From: Psychrobacter glacincola | GTDB lineage: Bacteria > Pseudomonadota > Gammaproteobacteria > Pseudomonadales > Moraxellaceae | Assembly: GCA_001411745.2 (NCBI GenBank) | Contig: LIQB01000006.1 | Span: forward strand, 123,137 to 187,136 | Length of the DNA: 64,000 nt | Direction of reading: 5' to 3' | Part shown: piece after piece, positions 8,835 to 18,385 of the stretch | Layout: the number at the start of each line of letters is the position of its first letter | How positions within the stretch are numbered: position 1 is the stretch's first letter | Notes under the pieces: generated by a model | Database searches by the model: none | What the model saw: only the letters and a program-made list of their open reading frames with translations | Told to the model about the DNA's origin: nothing | Program-made: the position numbers and the translations under genes

Positions 8835-10421
8835 ATGTCAACTGCATATAAATCAGCGATCGACTTAGTACGTGAATTAAAGCAAAAGCACGGTAACTGG
8901 CAGAATATCAGCGAAACCGATGCGGCACGTATGATGTCACAAAACCGTTTTAAAACGGGCTTAGATATCGCCAAATATACTGCAAAAATCATGCGTCAAG
9001 ACATGGAAGACTATGACAATGATACGTCTCAGTACACGCAGTCTTTAGGTGCATGGCATGGTTTTGTTGCTCAACAAACCATGTACGCTAAGAAAAAATA
9101 TTTTGGTACGACGTCTAAAACTTACATCTACCTATCAGGTTGGATGGTTGCAGCCCTTCGCTCTGAGTTTGGTCCTCTTCCTGACCAATCTATGCATGAA
9201 AAAACCTCTGTACCTAAGCTAATCGAAGAAATCTACACCTTCTTACGTCAAGCTGATGCTAAAGTATTGAACGACTACTTCCGTGAGCTAAATGCTGCAG
9301 AAGAAGCGGGTCAAGATACCTCAGCCATCCTAGAAAAAATCGAAAACTTTGATTCACATGTTGTGCCAATCATTGCTGACATCGATGCAGGTTTCGGTAA
9401 CGAAGAAGCCACTTACTTGCTAACTAAGCAAATGATCGAAGCTGGTGCTTGTGCTATTCAGGTTGAAAACCAAGTATCTGACGCGAAGCAATGTGGTCAC
9501 CAAGCGGGTAAAGTCACTGTACCGCATGAAGACTATATCGCAAAAATCAACGCTATTCGTTATGCATTCTTAGAGCTTGGTGTTGAAGACGGCGTTATCG
9601 TTGCTCGTACTGACTCTGAAGGCGCGTCACTCACGCAAAAAATCCCAGTATCAAATGAGCCAGGCGATCTTGCTTCTCAGTACATCGATTTTATCGAGAT
9701 GGAAGAAGTCACGCTAGAAAACGCCAAAGAGAACGACAGCTTGCTTAAGCATAACGGCAAACTAGTACGTCCAGTTCGCCTTCAAAATGGTCTATATCAA
9801 TTCCGTGAAGAAACGAACATCGACCGTGTCGTACTTGACTGTGTAACGGCTCTAGAAAATGGCGCGGATCTACTATGGATCGAAACACCGACTCCAGACG
9901 TCGCACACATCAAAATGATGGTTGATCGTATTAAAGAGCAACAGCCAAAAGCCAAGCTTGTATACAATAACAGCCCATCGTTCAACTGGACGCTTAACTT
10001 CCGTAAGCAAATCATCGCTCAGTGGGAAGAAGAAGGCAAAGACCTATCTGCCTACAATAAAGATGACTTGATGAGTGCTGATTACGATGGTACTGAACTT
10101 GATACCGCAGCTGACGAAGCGGCTAGAAACTTCCAACGTGATGCGTCACGTGAAGCAGGTGTATTCCATCACCTAATCACGCTACCTACTTACCACACCA
10201 CTGCGCTTAGCGTGCATGAGCTTGCTAAAGGCTACTTCGGTGAAGATGGTATGCTTGCTTATGCTGCTGGCGTACAACGTAAAGAAATCCGTGAAGGCAT
10301 CGCTTGTGTTAAGCATCAAGCAATGGCGGGCTCTGACCTTGGCGATGATCACAAAGAGATCTTCTCTGGTGAAAATGCCCTTAAAGCTGGCGGCGGCAAG
10401 AACACGATGAACCAGTTCTAA
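8835..10421 (+). CDS. aceA: Isocitrate lyase (long form)
   Basis: 528 residues. Isocitrate lyase splits isocitrate into glyoxylate and succinate and, with malate synthase (glcB at 33842 in this window), forms the glyoxylate shunt for growth on acetate or fatty acids. Active-site text: ADIDAGFGNEEATY (181-194) and KQCGH with the catalytic Cys220; the usual E. coli signature is KKCGH, and the KQCGH variant with a length near 530 is the Pseudomonas/Acinetobacter long form. An excellent ribosome site (AAGGAG, six bases before the ATG) fixes the start. It stands alone, divergent from the LysR gene, and ends at a clear terminator. Confidence 0.96.
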   Translation: MSTAYKSAIDLVRELKQKHGNWQNISETDAARMMSQNRFKTGLDIAKYTAKIMRQDMEDYDNDTSQYTQSLGAWHGFVAQQTMYAKKKYFGTTSKTYIYLSGWMVAALRSEFGPLPDQSMHEKTSVPKLIEEIYTFLRQADAKVLNDYFRELNAAEEAGQDTSAILEKIENFDSHVVPIIADIDAGFGNEEATYLLTKQMIEAGACAIQVENQVSDAKQCGHQAGKVTVPHEDYIAKINAIRYAFLELGVEDGVIVARTDSEGASLTQKIPVSNEPGDLASQYIDFIEMEEVTLENAKENDSLLKHNGKLVRPVRLQNGLYQFREETNIDRVVLDCVTALENGADLLWIETPTPDVAHIKMMVDRIKEQQPKAKLVYNNSPSFNWTLNFRKQIIAQWEEEGKDLSAYNKDDLMSADYDGTELDTAADEAARNFQRDASREAGVFHHLITLPTYHTTALSVHELAKGYFGEDGMLAYAAGVQRKEIREGIACVKHQAMAGSDLGDDHKEIFSGENALKAGGGKNTMNQF

Positions 10422-10466
10422 TCACCGACCACTTATAAGTACATCTCGTAAGTACCAGTTATAGAG

Positions 10467-10498
10467 AAAGCCGTCCTATCTTGTAGGGCGGCTTTTTT
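10467..10498 (+). terminator. Intrinsic terminator of aceA
   Basis: Stem AAAGCCGTCCTA (10467-10478) / TAGGGCGGCTTT (10484-10495) with one G-U pair, a short loop and a T-run to 10498. Confidence 0.88.
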
Positions 10499-10558
10499 AT
10501 GTCTGCTTATTTGCACTCTATTATTGTAAGATTTTGAGCATTGTGAGCTTGTTAATTC

Positions 10559-11872
10559 TTAATTTGAGTGCTTATTATCCTTACTATCAGCCTCTTTTAT
10601 ATTATTGCTATTATCCTCTTTCTGACTACTCTGTATACCGACTGAATCGTGAATTTTTGGATTTTCACCCATCAGCTCACGCTTCATATTTTTTATACGG
10701 GGATCATGTTTAAAAAATTTACGATAGATTGCTTTTATCATTCTGTAAATTAGATAAAAAATACCGCCAAGTACAAGCAGCCACCACAGTTGTATCAATC
10801 CAAGCGCTACTGATCTAAGTATCTCCCAGCCATCTTTAAATGCTTGACTCACTTGACTACTAAAACTTGGTTGCTCAGCATCTAATAGCACATCTAGATT
10901 TTGTGTGGTTTCTTTATAACTGATATCTGGCTGCATAAAGGTCAGGTTAATGGTGCTATATTGAACTTTATCAGCGATAGCCAGTTGCTCAAGCTTGGCA
11001 AGCTCTTGCTGACGACGTGCCGCATAAGTCGCGGTAATAGCATCAACATTGCTGCCTTGGTCTTTATCATTTTTACTATTGAGGCGTTCTTGGCTAAGCT
11101 CGCTTGCCATATCACTATTTAGCTGGCTCGCTAGCTGTTCACGATAAATATCTAATGTCACATCTTGAGCACTAAACTGCTGCCCATTTAAAAATGCGAC
11201 TTGCTGTTGTAATTGCGCTAGGAACTTACTGACATTGGCGCGAGGAATACGAACCGTCATGTCAGCTTGACGAGTGTAGGTTGTAAGCGTGATATTTTTA
11301 TTGCCTTGTACAAAGGTTCGACTATCACGTGGATGATTGCTAATATTGCTAAGTGCCACATAACCAGCCTGTTGCCGTGTCAAACTCTCAATAGCATCAC
11401 TAGTTTTGACGACATCTTCAACCTTAAAATCAGCACTGGCAGTTATCAATAGCGCTTTGCCCGCAATTTTAATGTCTGCTGCCTGACTACCAAGGGTCTG
11501 TTCACTAGTGCTCGATAGGTTTGCAACCTCTAAGCCATTGGATGCGTTATCGACTGCCGCATCGGACATGATGCCAGCCATCTCACTATTAACAACCTCC
11601 TCCGTTGCAGACTGAACCGACTCCATATCAGCGCTACTCTCTGCATATTCAGAAGAGCTATCGCAGCCGCCTATCAATAACACAGACCCAAGCATTATTG
11701 GTAGACATAAAACTGATGGAAACAAGGCTTTAGGCAGTAATATTGAATGAGACTGCTGAGTGTCATACTTCTTTTGAGTGCATTGCGTCATTATTTTATA
11801 ATCCGGCATTTTACGAGATATGGTAAACATATTGGATAAAAATATTTTAGCTTTTATTATAAAGCCAACCAC
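10559..11872 (-). CDS. DUF4349 lipoprotein
   Basis: 437 residues in the longest frame. It has a lipoprotein signal ending in the lipobox LLIGGC (Cys70 counted from the GTG at 11872), an acidic Ser/Ala-rich linker, a DUF4349-like core (ADFKVEDVVKTSDAIESLT, DMTVRIPRANVSKFLAQL, coiled-coil-prone RRQQELAKLEQL), and a C-terminal membrane helix (IQLWWLLVLGGIFYLIYRMI) with a basic tail. The family role is not established. Start is uncertain: the GTG at 11872 has AGGA five bases upstream but gives a very long leader, while the ATG at 11791 gives a normal lipoprotein signal but no clear ribosome site. Confidence 0.75.
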   Translation of the reverse strand: MVGFIIKAKIFLSNMFTISRKMPDYKIMTQCTQKKYDTQQSHSILLPKALFPSVLCLPIMLGSVLLIGGCDSSSEYAESSADMESVQSATEEVVNSEMAGIMSDAAVDNASNGLEVANLSSTSEQTLGSQAADIKIAGKALLITASADFKVEDVVKTSDAIESLTRQQAGYVALSNISNHPRDSRTFVQGNKNITLTTYTRQADMTVRIPRANVSKFLAQLQQQVAFLNGQQFSAQDVTLDIYREQLASQLNSDMASELSQERLNSKNDKDQGSNVDAITATYAARRQQELAKLEQLAIADKVQYSTINLTFMQPDISYKETTQNLDVLLDAEQPSFSSQVSQAFKDGWEILRSVALGLIQLWWLLVLGGIFYLIYRMIKAIYRKFFKHDPRIKNMKRELMGENPKIHDSVGIQSSQKEDNSNNIKEADSKDNKHSN

Positions 11873-12042
11873 CTTTATCCTACTTTTGTTTAATAATTAA
11901 CGTTAATTATAATGATTACTTACTAAAAGTATATCTCTAATATTGGCTCAGATTATTTATAGAAAAAATTTTGCTTGTTATTCGCTGATAGCTTTCATAC
12001 GATGGTAGTCATTCAAATTTATTAAAATAATCGGGAGCCATC

Positions 12043-13734
12043 ATGCAAGAGATAGAGCTAAAGTTTTTGGTACCAGAGTCGCGACTAAAAGGTTTGATGC
12101 GCCAAGCACGAGTCAAGTCTTCTGAGGTGACGCAACTGGCTGCCCGTTATTATGATACCCCAGACCAACAGCTTGCAGAGGCAGGTATTGGCTTACGTAT
12201 TCGTAAAGAAGGCGATGCTTGGGTACAGACCATCAAAGCGGGTGGCGATGGCATTGCAGCACGCCTAGAGCATAATGCGGTACTGGATAATGAACAAGTA
12301 CAAGCGATGTTCGATAATAATACGCTCATGCCTGATTTAACTATTTATAAAAACACCTCTGTCGCCCCTGCTCTGGCTGAATTTAAGCTAAAAAAACTGG
12401 CTAAAAATCTCACACGGTTATATGTGACCGATGTAGAGCGCACCACACGATTGCTAGTGGATGATAGTGGTAATGATGGTGATGCAAATAACCATGTCGA
12501 GATGGCGTACGACTATGGAGAAATTATTCACGGTAATGATGATACTCAGCGCGATGCTATTCAAGAGATTGAGTTTGAGCTGGTATCAGGAGATATTGAT
12601 TTTTTATTTGCAACCGCCAAAACTTGGTGTAAGCGCTACAAGCTTTGTTTGTCGACTGTGACCAAAGCTGAGCGCGGTGGTTTACTCATCACAGAACAGC
12701 AGCATAGTCCAGCTGTCCACGCTGACCTTGATCAGCTAAATATCGATAAGAAAATTAGTATGCCTGCCTTTGTGCGCGCAGCGGTACATAACTGTCTGTT
12801 GCAAATACTGCCCAATAGCAGCGCTATCGTCGCTGGCAGCGAAGAGGACGACCATGCATTACAACTATACATTGGTATTGTCCGCTTGCAAGCTGCCCTA
12901 CAAGCATTTGCTAGCTATTCTGACGAAATCAATCCAGACTGGCTGCCGATACTAAAACAAACAGCCATGTTATTGAATGAATATCGAGAGCTTGCCCATC
13001 TTGCCTCACATATAGAGCCTAATTTACAACAGCAAGGTGCACCTACTGTCGATTGGACAACAGATATCGATGCGCTGAAGATTACTCCCAAGGATGCTGT
13101 CAGTGCCAACGATTTTCAGCTGACCTTACTTGAGCTGATCGCCTTTACCATGAGCGACCCAAGCCTCGAACCGCAGGCTGATCAACTCGCCATCGATAAA
13201 CTGGCAAAAACCTTATCCAAACAGCAGGCAAAGCTTGGCAAAGCATTGCAAAGGCTACAGAGTAAAAAAGACGTTGGCTCAGATAACATTAATATAGAAA
13301 GCAATGATTTAAAAGATGACGATTTACAAAGTGTTGACTTAGACGATAGTGACTTAGAAAACGTAGATTCAAAAAGTGACGATATAGAAAATATTGATCT
13401 AGACGATAATAATGCAGAGCACGAGCTACATGAGCAGTTAACCACCTTACTTTATATCAGTGAGCTTGCCACGCCATTATTAGATAAGAAAAAGTCAAAA
13501 AAGAAAAAAGCCAAGAAGGAAAGTAAACGCTGGCTAAAATACTTAGCAAAAGCGCAAAAGACTTTGAATAAATATCATAATCATAAAATGTACCAACAGC
13601 GCTATCAATTAAAGTCGAAGACAGATAGCATTGCGTTGTATGGCGCTGGCTGGTTTGCAGCCATGCTAGTGAGAGACCTTAAGCGCACAGAAAAACGCTT
13701 GGCTAAAGTGGCAGACAGCTCAGTATTTCGGTAA
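12043..13734 (+). CDS. CYTH-CHAD domain protein (inorganic triphosphatase-like) with acidic pentad insert
   Basis: 563 residues. The N-terminal CYTH domain (about 1-215) starts with the EIELKF signature (ExExK) and has YYDTPDQQLAEAGIGLRIRK; relatives such as E. coli YgiF hydrolyse inorganic triphosphate. Residues about 235-555 form a CHAD helical domain, a polyphosphate-associated module. CHAD is interrupted by a strongly acidic stretch (about 412-461) made of five-residue repeats (see the repeat at 13291) and then a Lys-rich patch KKKSKKKKAKKESKR (about 482-496). These charge blocks are unusual. The ribosome site is GGGAG. ppk, encoded at 39.2-41.4 kb, makes the likely ligand polyphosphate. 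Confidence 0.88.
   Translation: MQEIELKFLVPESRLKGLMRQARVKSSEVTQLAARYYDTPDQQLAEAGIGLRIRKEGDAWVQTIKAGGDGIAARLEHNAVLDNEQVQAMFDNNTLMPDLTIYKNTSVAPALAEFKLKKLAKNLTRLYVTDVERTTRLLVDDSGNDGDANNHVEMAYDYGEIIHGNDDTQRDAIQEIEFELVSGDIDFLFATAKTWCKRYKLCLSTVTKAERGGLLITEQQHSPAVHADLDQLNIDKKISMPAFVRAAVHNCLLQILPNSSAIVAGSEEDDHALQLYIGIVRLQAALQAFASYSDEINPDWLPILKQTAMLLNEYRELAHLASHIEPNLQQQGAPTVDWTTDIDALKITPKDAVSANDFQLTLLELIAFTMSDPSLEPQADQLAIDKLAKTLSKQQAKLGKALQRLQSKKDVGSDNINIESNDLKDDDLQSVDLDDSDLENVDSKSDDIENIDLDDNNAEHELHEQLTTLLYISELATPLLDKKKSKKKKAKKESKRWLKYLAKAQKTLNKYHNHKMYQQRYQLKSKTDSIALYGAGWFAAMLVRDLKRTEKRLAKVADSSVFR
13291..13410 (+). repeat. In-frame 15-bp tandem repeats (pentapeptide array) in the CHAD region
   Basis: Eight consecutive 15-base units, seven beginning GA(T/C) and the first AAT. 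They encode NIESN, DLKDD, DLQSV, DLDDS, DLENV, DSKSD, DIENI and DLDDN. Unit boundaries at 13306, 13321, 13336, 13351, 13366, 13381 and 13396 coincide with codons. The units are diverged but keep phase exactly, which points to an old minisatellite expansion inside the gene. Confidence 0.85.
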
Positions 13735-13795
13735 AAATGCTCTTATAGTCATTCCACTATAAAAGCATTACAGCGTTAGCCTCGCTTGAAGTATT

Positions 13796-13956
13796 TATAG
13801 TCGGTTCAATATAATTTGGATACAAGGAAGGCAAGCGAAAGTACTACAAATAGTAGACTAAGCGAGCCTGACACCGTATCTGATTTATATAGGATTGACT
13901 ATAATATACATCTACGCTCGGTTGCCTTGTACTACTTTTAAATTGAATCGATTATA
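13796..13956. repeat. MITE-like palindromic element
   Basis: About 160 bases bounded by related inverted ends of about 42 bases: the left end TATAGTCGGTTCAAT... carries TACAAGG and GGCAAGCG, and the right end read backwards gives TATAATCGATTCAAT... with TACAAGG and CCGAGCG. An internal GGATTGACTATA (13893-13904) is another copy of the end, so the element may be composite. It has no coding capacity. Related fragments occur near 36282, 45495 and 48175, showing that it is dispersed. Confidence 0.7.
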
Positions 13957-13980
13957 GCAGCATGAACCAAGCTTAAAATA

Positions 13981-14016
13981 AAAAAGACAACTCACTTTAT
14001 ATGGGCTGTCTTTTTT
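13981..14016 (+). terminator. Intrinsic terminator after the CYTH-CHAD gene
   Basis: Stem AAAAAGACAACTCA (13981-13994) / TGGGCTGTCTTTTT (14003-14016) with one mismatch and one wobble, ending in a run of T. It lies beyond the MITE-like element, so that element is probably transcribed with the gene. Confidence 0.65.
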
Positions 14017-14176
14017 TAAGCGCTTTCTTTGAGGTGCTTTTTTTTGATTGGATGCTTCAACTCAGCCATTTGAAAAACGTAATACTTCAACTGAGTTAAG
14101 CATATTTCAAAAATCACTATCCGTTTTCTACATCTAGCGCGTTTATAAGCCTAAGTATTTTATAAGCTCAAGTATT

Positions 14177-14791
14177 TTATAAACCTAACACTTTCATACG
14201 CTCACTAACTGGCTGATACGTTTTCTCGCCAGCAGGCGCAACAATGTTGCCAAATGGCATTTGTGCCACCAATTCCCAACTATCTGGGATAGCATAAGCC
14301 TTAGCGGCGTCTTCATCCACAAGCGGATTGTAGTGCTGTAGGTTGGCACCAACATTTAAAGTACGTAGCTCAGTCCACATCGCATACTGATGCATGGCTG
14401 AGGTTTGCTGAGCCCAAACTGGAAATCTATCTGCATATAACGCAAACTGCTCTTGCAGTGACTCAGTCACGTTTTTATCTTCATAAAACAGCACTGTACC
14501 CGCTGCCGCACGGAAGCCATCTAGCTTTTGCTTAGTGCCAGAAAAGTCGCCATCGCCGACGGCTGCACGCAGTTTTTCTTCAGCGATATCCCATAATTTC
14601 TGGTGCTCGGCATCAAACAGTACGACCAAACGCGAAGATTGTGAATTAAAAGCAGAAGGGGTATGCAATAAAACACGCTCTGCCATATTCACAATTGCTT
14701 GTGGCTCTACTGGCAGCTCATTGCCCAAAGCATATATTGACCGGCGTTCATCAAAGGCTTGTTGTAAAGTGACTAGGCTTTCTTTAGACAT
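14177..14791 (-). CDS. Nitroreductase family protein (Frm2/HBN1-like)
   Basis: 204 residues. It resembles the compact nitroreductase group that includes yeast Frm2/Hbn1 and bacterial oxidoreductases of about 200 residues: FDERRSIYAL, HTPSAFNSQSSRLVVLF, EDKNVTESLQEQFALYADRFPVWAQQTSAMHQYAMWTEL (in parts), LNVGANLQHYNPLVDEDA and a C-terminal PVSERMKVL. These FMN enzymes reduce nitro compounds or quinones with NAD(P)H; the physiological substrate is unknown. I place the start at the ATG at 14791 because AAGGA lies eight bases before it; an in-frame codon 24 bases upstream has no ribosome site. It is a single gene. Confidence 0.85.
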   Translation of the reverse strand: MSKESLVTLQQAFDERRSIYALGNELPVEPQAIVNMAERVLLHTPSAFNSQSSRLVVLFDAEHQKLWDIAEEKLRAAVGDGDFSGTKQKLDGFRAAAGTVLFYEDKNVTESLQEQFALYADRFPVWAQQTSAMHQYAMWTELRTLNVGANLQHYNPLVDEDAAKAYAIPDSWELVAQMPFGNIVAPAGEKTYQPVSERMKVLGL

Positions 14792-15005
14792 CGATATTAT
14801 CCTTATAGTTATCATAAAATATAGCTCAAACGAGCCATGATTGGCATGACAAGTCGATCATTCATAAGCAAGCTATTATATCAATATGCTAAATAATATC
14901 TAGACTCTATAAAGTTTATTTTATTAATCACTCTATAACATTATTCTGTTTTACTTAGGGCATATCATGAGCCTGAACGAAAGTACCTAAATTGGCTAAA
15001 AATGG

Positions 15006-15545
15006 TTAATGAGCAACAATCGTCACCGATATGCCCTCTGCAATTTGGTCGAACAATTCAATAATATCCTTATTACGCATACGTATACAGCCGTGCGAGA
15101 GTGGCGCGCCCATCGGCTCACTGTCAGGCGTACCATGAATATAAATATAACGCTGATAAGTATCACAGCCACCTTGACTGTTACTGCCTTTATTAAAGCC
15201 CTCTTCCACACCACTTAGCCAAAGAATACGGCTTAATATCCAATCACGCTCAGGGTGTCGTTCACCAAGCTCAGCACCATATATCTCGCCTGTAGGAACG
15301 CGTCCGATGAACACGGCATTCATGGGTTCATTTGCGCCAATCTTTTTGGCGATAAAGTGTTTGCCAAGAGGTGTGCAGCCGCTATCTTGCTGACTGCCAA
15401 TGCCATTTTTAGCAGTAGACACCGTATATTGAGCCAATTCTCTATTATGCTGGTAGAGCGTTAATGTTTGCTTAGCAATATTAACCACCAACTGCACATC
15501 AGAACTTTCATTATTTTTCTCGTTATAGCTTTCGTTATTTGTCAT
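15006..15545 (-). CDS. L,D-transpeptidase catalytic domain (YkuD) protein
   Basis: 179 residues. The YkuD signature is complete: YIHGTPDSEPMGAPLS with His137, then SHGCIRM (150-156) with catalytic Cys153. Family enzymes form 3-3 peptidoglycan cross-links or attach proteins to peptidoglycan in the periplasm. No signal peptide or membrane segment is visible: the N-terminus MTNNESYNEKNNESSDVQLV is hydrophilic and Asn/Glu-rich. Either export uses another route or the protein acts on cytosolic peptides. A GGAA ribosome site precedes the ATG. It lies beside the nitroreductase on the same strand with 190 bases between, probably a separate unit. Confidence 0.88.
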   Translation of the reverse strand: MTNNESYNEKNNESSDVQLVVNIAKQTLTLYQHNRELAQYTVSTAKNGIGSQQDSGCTPLGKHFIAKKIGANEPMNAVFIGRVPTGEIYGAELGERHPERDWILSRILWLSGVEEGFNKGSNSQGGCDTYQRYIYIHGTPDSEPMGAPLSHGCIRMRNKDIIELFDQIAEGISVTIVAH

Positions 15546-15691
15546 AGAATGTTTCCAACGGTCATTTACCCAATAGATATCATTATTGACCGCGTGATAA
15601 GTAAGTGGATTGATTTTTTCTATTATTAAGGGATTGTATCAAGGCTTTTGGCACCGTAATATAGGGGCACACTTTTTGATGCTAGCAGATT

Positions 15692-16990
15692 ATGACGACT
15701 ATTTCACCGACACGTGTGTCGATGTATGATTTTCTCTATCAAGATACCAAGCCAATGGTATCTTTATTGGCAGATGCCGCCAAGCTTTCATTACCACAAG
15801 CTCGATTGGCAATGGATGCCAGTTTGCAGGCCATTATCAGTGCCTTGCTTGCTTACCAGCAGCACAATGACGGACAAGCTGTGAGCAAAAAGCTATTTAG
15901 TCGCGGCGCTGTTAAAGAGCTACGCCAATATAATTCGATGAATTTTTCGACCATCAATGCGACGTTATATCATCGCCATGAAGCGGCGGATGCGATATTT
16001 TATGATAATGCTCGCGTGATTAAAGCGAGTGACTATATTGCTCAGCAGATTAACGCAACAACGCAGCAAGTACAGATACTCCTCACGTCCTTATGCGTGA
16101 TTGTCTTACGTGAACTGGCTATTTTAGCCGACTATAGCCAACTTGATAATGACGAGATGGATAAGTGGTTCGCTTTACAGCCACAGTTTTTATCAGCTGC
16201 TCGCTTTGCCATCAATGAGCCAACGTCTGTCTCTGTTAAATTGAATGAGGTAAATGAAGATAACAGTCTAGTCGCAGCATCAGAGGTCAATTTAGACTCG
16301 ACAGTAAAAACAAAGGCAGCAGCCGAATCCGAAAACAATCCTAATACAGAACGTGCCTTATTAAGTACAGAGCAGCTCGCTGACACCCCACCAGCGTTCA
16401 ATCCTTACTGGCATGAATTGACGACATTCAGACCTGAAAATCAACAGCCTGTGCAAGATATGCAGTTAGCAACTGGCAATTATTTAAAAGCCATTGGACG
16501 CTCACCTGATAACTTGCAGCAAGGTCGCCATAACGACATGCTAGTCTTTACAGAAATGCAAGCCATTGCATTGCCACACCAACGCTGGCTATTACAGCTC
16601 GCCAAAATCTCAGATATCTATCTCAGTCGTAATCGCCTACGTATTACCTCCGAACCTGCCAGCGCACCCAAACCGCCTTTGGTAAGCTTAGGTTTAATTG
16701 GTGGTAATAACGATAATACGCCGACCACCACCAGCGAAAAGCCCATTGAATACGAGGCATCCATACCCCTCTGGAAAAATCCAGTTATCCTGATTATTAT
16801 TGCTGTCATCGGAGTGCTTGGCGGGCTTGCAGCGCTCAAGTATCAAAGCCAAAAATCTGACGGTGTGTTACTGGCGACAGAAGAGGTTATAGAACAAGAT
16901 ATTATCGAAGAGCGTCAACAGCAGGATGTGGCTATTGTCATGGTTGACGATGATGAGCCTGATGACAAAGAAACAAAAGCGGCTCAATAA
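15692..16990 (+). CDS. Unrecognised protein with a C-terminal membrane anchor
   Basis: 432 residues; I do not recognise the family. Residues 1-170 are Ala/Leu-rich and probably helical (LLADAAKLSLPQARLAMDAS, VQILLTSLCVIVLRELAILA). A polar low-complexity stretch follows (about 195-230), then a second folded region (about 240-335) and one transmembrane helix (WKNPVILIIIAVIGVLGGLA, about 367-386) with an acidic C-terminal tail (DDDEPDDKETKAAQ). The predicted topology is a large cytosolic domain anchored at its C-terminus. The ribosome site is weak, so the start is uncertain. It is convergent with argG, and both end at the hairpin at 17063. Confidence 0.7.
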   Translation: MTTISPTRVSMYDFLYQDTKPMVSLLADAAKLSLPQARLAMDASLQAIISALLAYQQHNDGQAVSKKLFSRGAVKELRQYNSMNFSTINATLYHRHEAADAIFYDNARVIKASDYIAQQINATTQQVQILLTSLCVIVLRELAILADYSQLDNDEMDKWFALQPQFLSAARFAINEPTSVSVKLNEVNEDNSLVAASEVNLDSTVKTKAAAESENNPNTERALLSTEQLADTPPAFNPYWHELTTFRPENQQPVQDMQLATGNYLKAIGRSPDNLQQGRHNDMLVFTEMQAIALPHQRWLLQLAKISDIYLSRNRLRITSEPASAPKPPLVSLGLIGGNNDNTPTTTSEKPIEYEASIPLWKNPVILIIIAVIGVLGGLAALKYQSQKSDGVLLATEEVIEQDIIEERQQQDVAIVMVDDDEPDDKETKAAQ

Positions 16991-17062
16991 TAAATAAAAG
17001 CTCTGAATACAGAAATTTTTGGCTAGCAAAAAATCATCGAACAAACCTTCAAAAAATCCACA

Positions 17063-17096
17063 AAAAAAAGGCGCTATTCATATAGCGCCTTTTTTT
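17063..17096. terminator. Bidirectional intrinsic terminator
   Basis: A perfect 14-bp stem (A-run plus GGCGCTA / TAGCGCC plus T-run) with loop TTCATA, between the convergent unknown gene and argG. Confidence 0.92.
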
Positions 17097-17146
17097 ATTT
17101 ATGTATCTTATTCATGCTTTATCTAGCACAATCTATTAAGACCGGC

Positions 17147-18385
17147 TTACTTCGATAAATCACGACCACGGCTGGCTTCAATCGCCAAACGTAGACCATT
17201 TAGACGGATAAAACCTTCTGCGTCTTTTTGATCGTAAGCGCCCGCATCATCTTCAAAAGTCGCGATTTTTTCGTCAAACAACGAATCATCTGACTTACGA
17301 CCGACGACGCTCACAGCACCTTTGTATAACTTCACACGTACTGTGCCATTGACATATTCTTGTGACTTGTCAATCAATGCTTGTAGCATCATACGCTCAG
17401 GACTGAACCAATAACCGTTATAAATCGTTTTGGCGTAGCGTGGCATCAGCTCATCTTTTAAATGCGCCGCTTCACGATCGAGTGTCAATGACTCAATACC
17501 GCGATGCGCTTTTAGCATAATGGTACCCGCTGGCGTCTCATAGCAACCGCGTGATTTCATGCCAACATAACGGTTTTCTACGATATCTAGGCGTCCGATA
17601 CCATGCTGACCACCAATCTCATTTAGCTTAATCATGACTTCGTACGGCTTAAGTGCTTCACCATCGATGGCAACGATGTCGCCTTTTTTGTATTCTAGTT
17701 CTAGATATTGTGCTTCGTCAGGCGCTTCTTCTGGGCTGACTGACCAGCGCCACATATCATCTTCTGCTTCGGCGTATGGGTCTTCTAAAATACCGCCTTC
17801 ATAAGAGATGTGTAGTAAGTTGGCGTCCATTGAGTACGGAGATTTTTTCTTATTGCCCGCATAATCAATCGCAATGTTATGCTCTTTGGCATATTCCATC
17901 AAGCTCTCACGGCTAGACAAGTCCCACTCACGCCAAGGGGCAATAGTGACCACATCAGGCGATAAAGCAACGGCGCCAAGCTCAAAACGGACTTGGTCAT
18001 TCCCTTTACCAGTAGCGCCATGACTGATCGCATCGGCATTGTGTTCTTTAGCAATCTCAACCAAGCGCTTGGCGATTAACGGACGCGCGATAGAAGTCCC
18101 TAGCAGATACTCGCCTTCATAGATGGCGTTGGCTCGGAACATCGGGAATACATAATCACGGGCGAACTCTTCACGTAAGTCTTCGATATGGATATGTTTG
18201 ATGCCCATGGCTTCGGCTTTGGCGCGTGCTGGCTCAACTTCTTCGCCTTGACCGATATCAGCAGTAAAGGTAATCACTTCTGCATCATAGGTTTCTTGCA
18301 GCCATTTAGCGATGATGGAGGTATCAAGACCACCTGAATAGGCCAAGACGATTTTATTAATATTTTTTGGATCAAGTTGAGCCAT
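17147..18385 (-). CDS. argG: Argininosuccinate synthase
   Basis: 412 residues. ArgG joins citrulline and aspartate, with ATP cleaved to AMP, to give argininosuccinate, the penultimate arginine step. Seen: ATP-pyrophosphatase P-loop [10 protein letters not shown] (13-22), [26 protein letters not shown] and the citrulline-site region [11 protein letters not shown] near the end. The length fits the short type found in many bacteria. Ribosome site AGGAG lies six bases before the ATG. It is a single gene divergent from pyrC; no ArgR box could be fixed by eye in the 327-base spacer. Confidence 0.97.
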   Translation of the reverse strand: MAQLDPKNINKIVLAYSGGLDTSIIAKWLQETYDAEVITFTADIGQGEEVEPARAKAEAMGIKHIHIEDLREEFARDYVFPMFRANAIYEGEYLLGTSIARPLIAKRLVEIAKEHNADAISHGATGKGNDQVRFELGAVALSPDVVTIAPWREWDLSSRESLMEYAKEHNIAIDYAGNKKKSPYSMDANLLHISYEGGILEDPYAEAEDDMWRWSVSPEEAPDEAQYLELEYKKGDIVAIDGEALKPYEVMIKLNEIGGQHGIGRLDIVENRYVGMKSRGCYETPAGTIMLKAHRGIESLTLDREAAHLKDELMPRYAKTIYNGYWFSPERMMLQALIDKSQEYVNGTVRVKLYKGAVSVVGRKSDDSLFDEKIATFEDDAGAYDQKDAEGFIRLNGLRLAIEASRGRDLSK

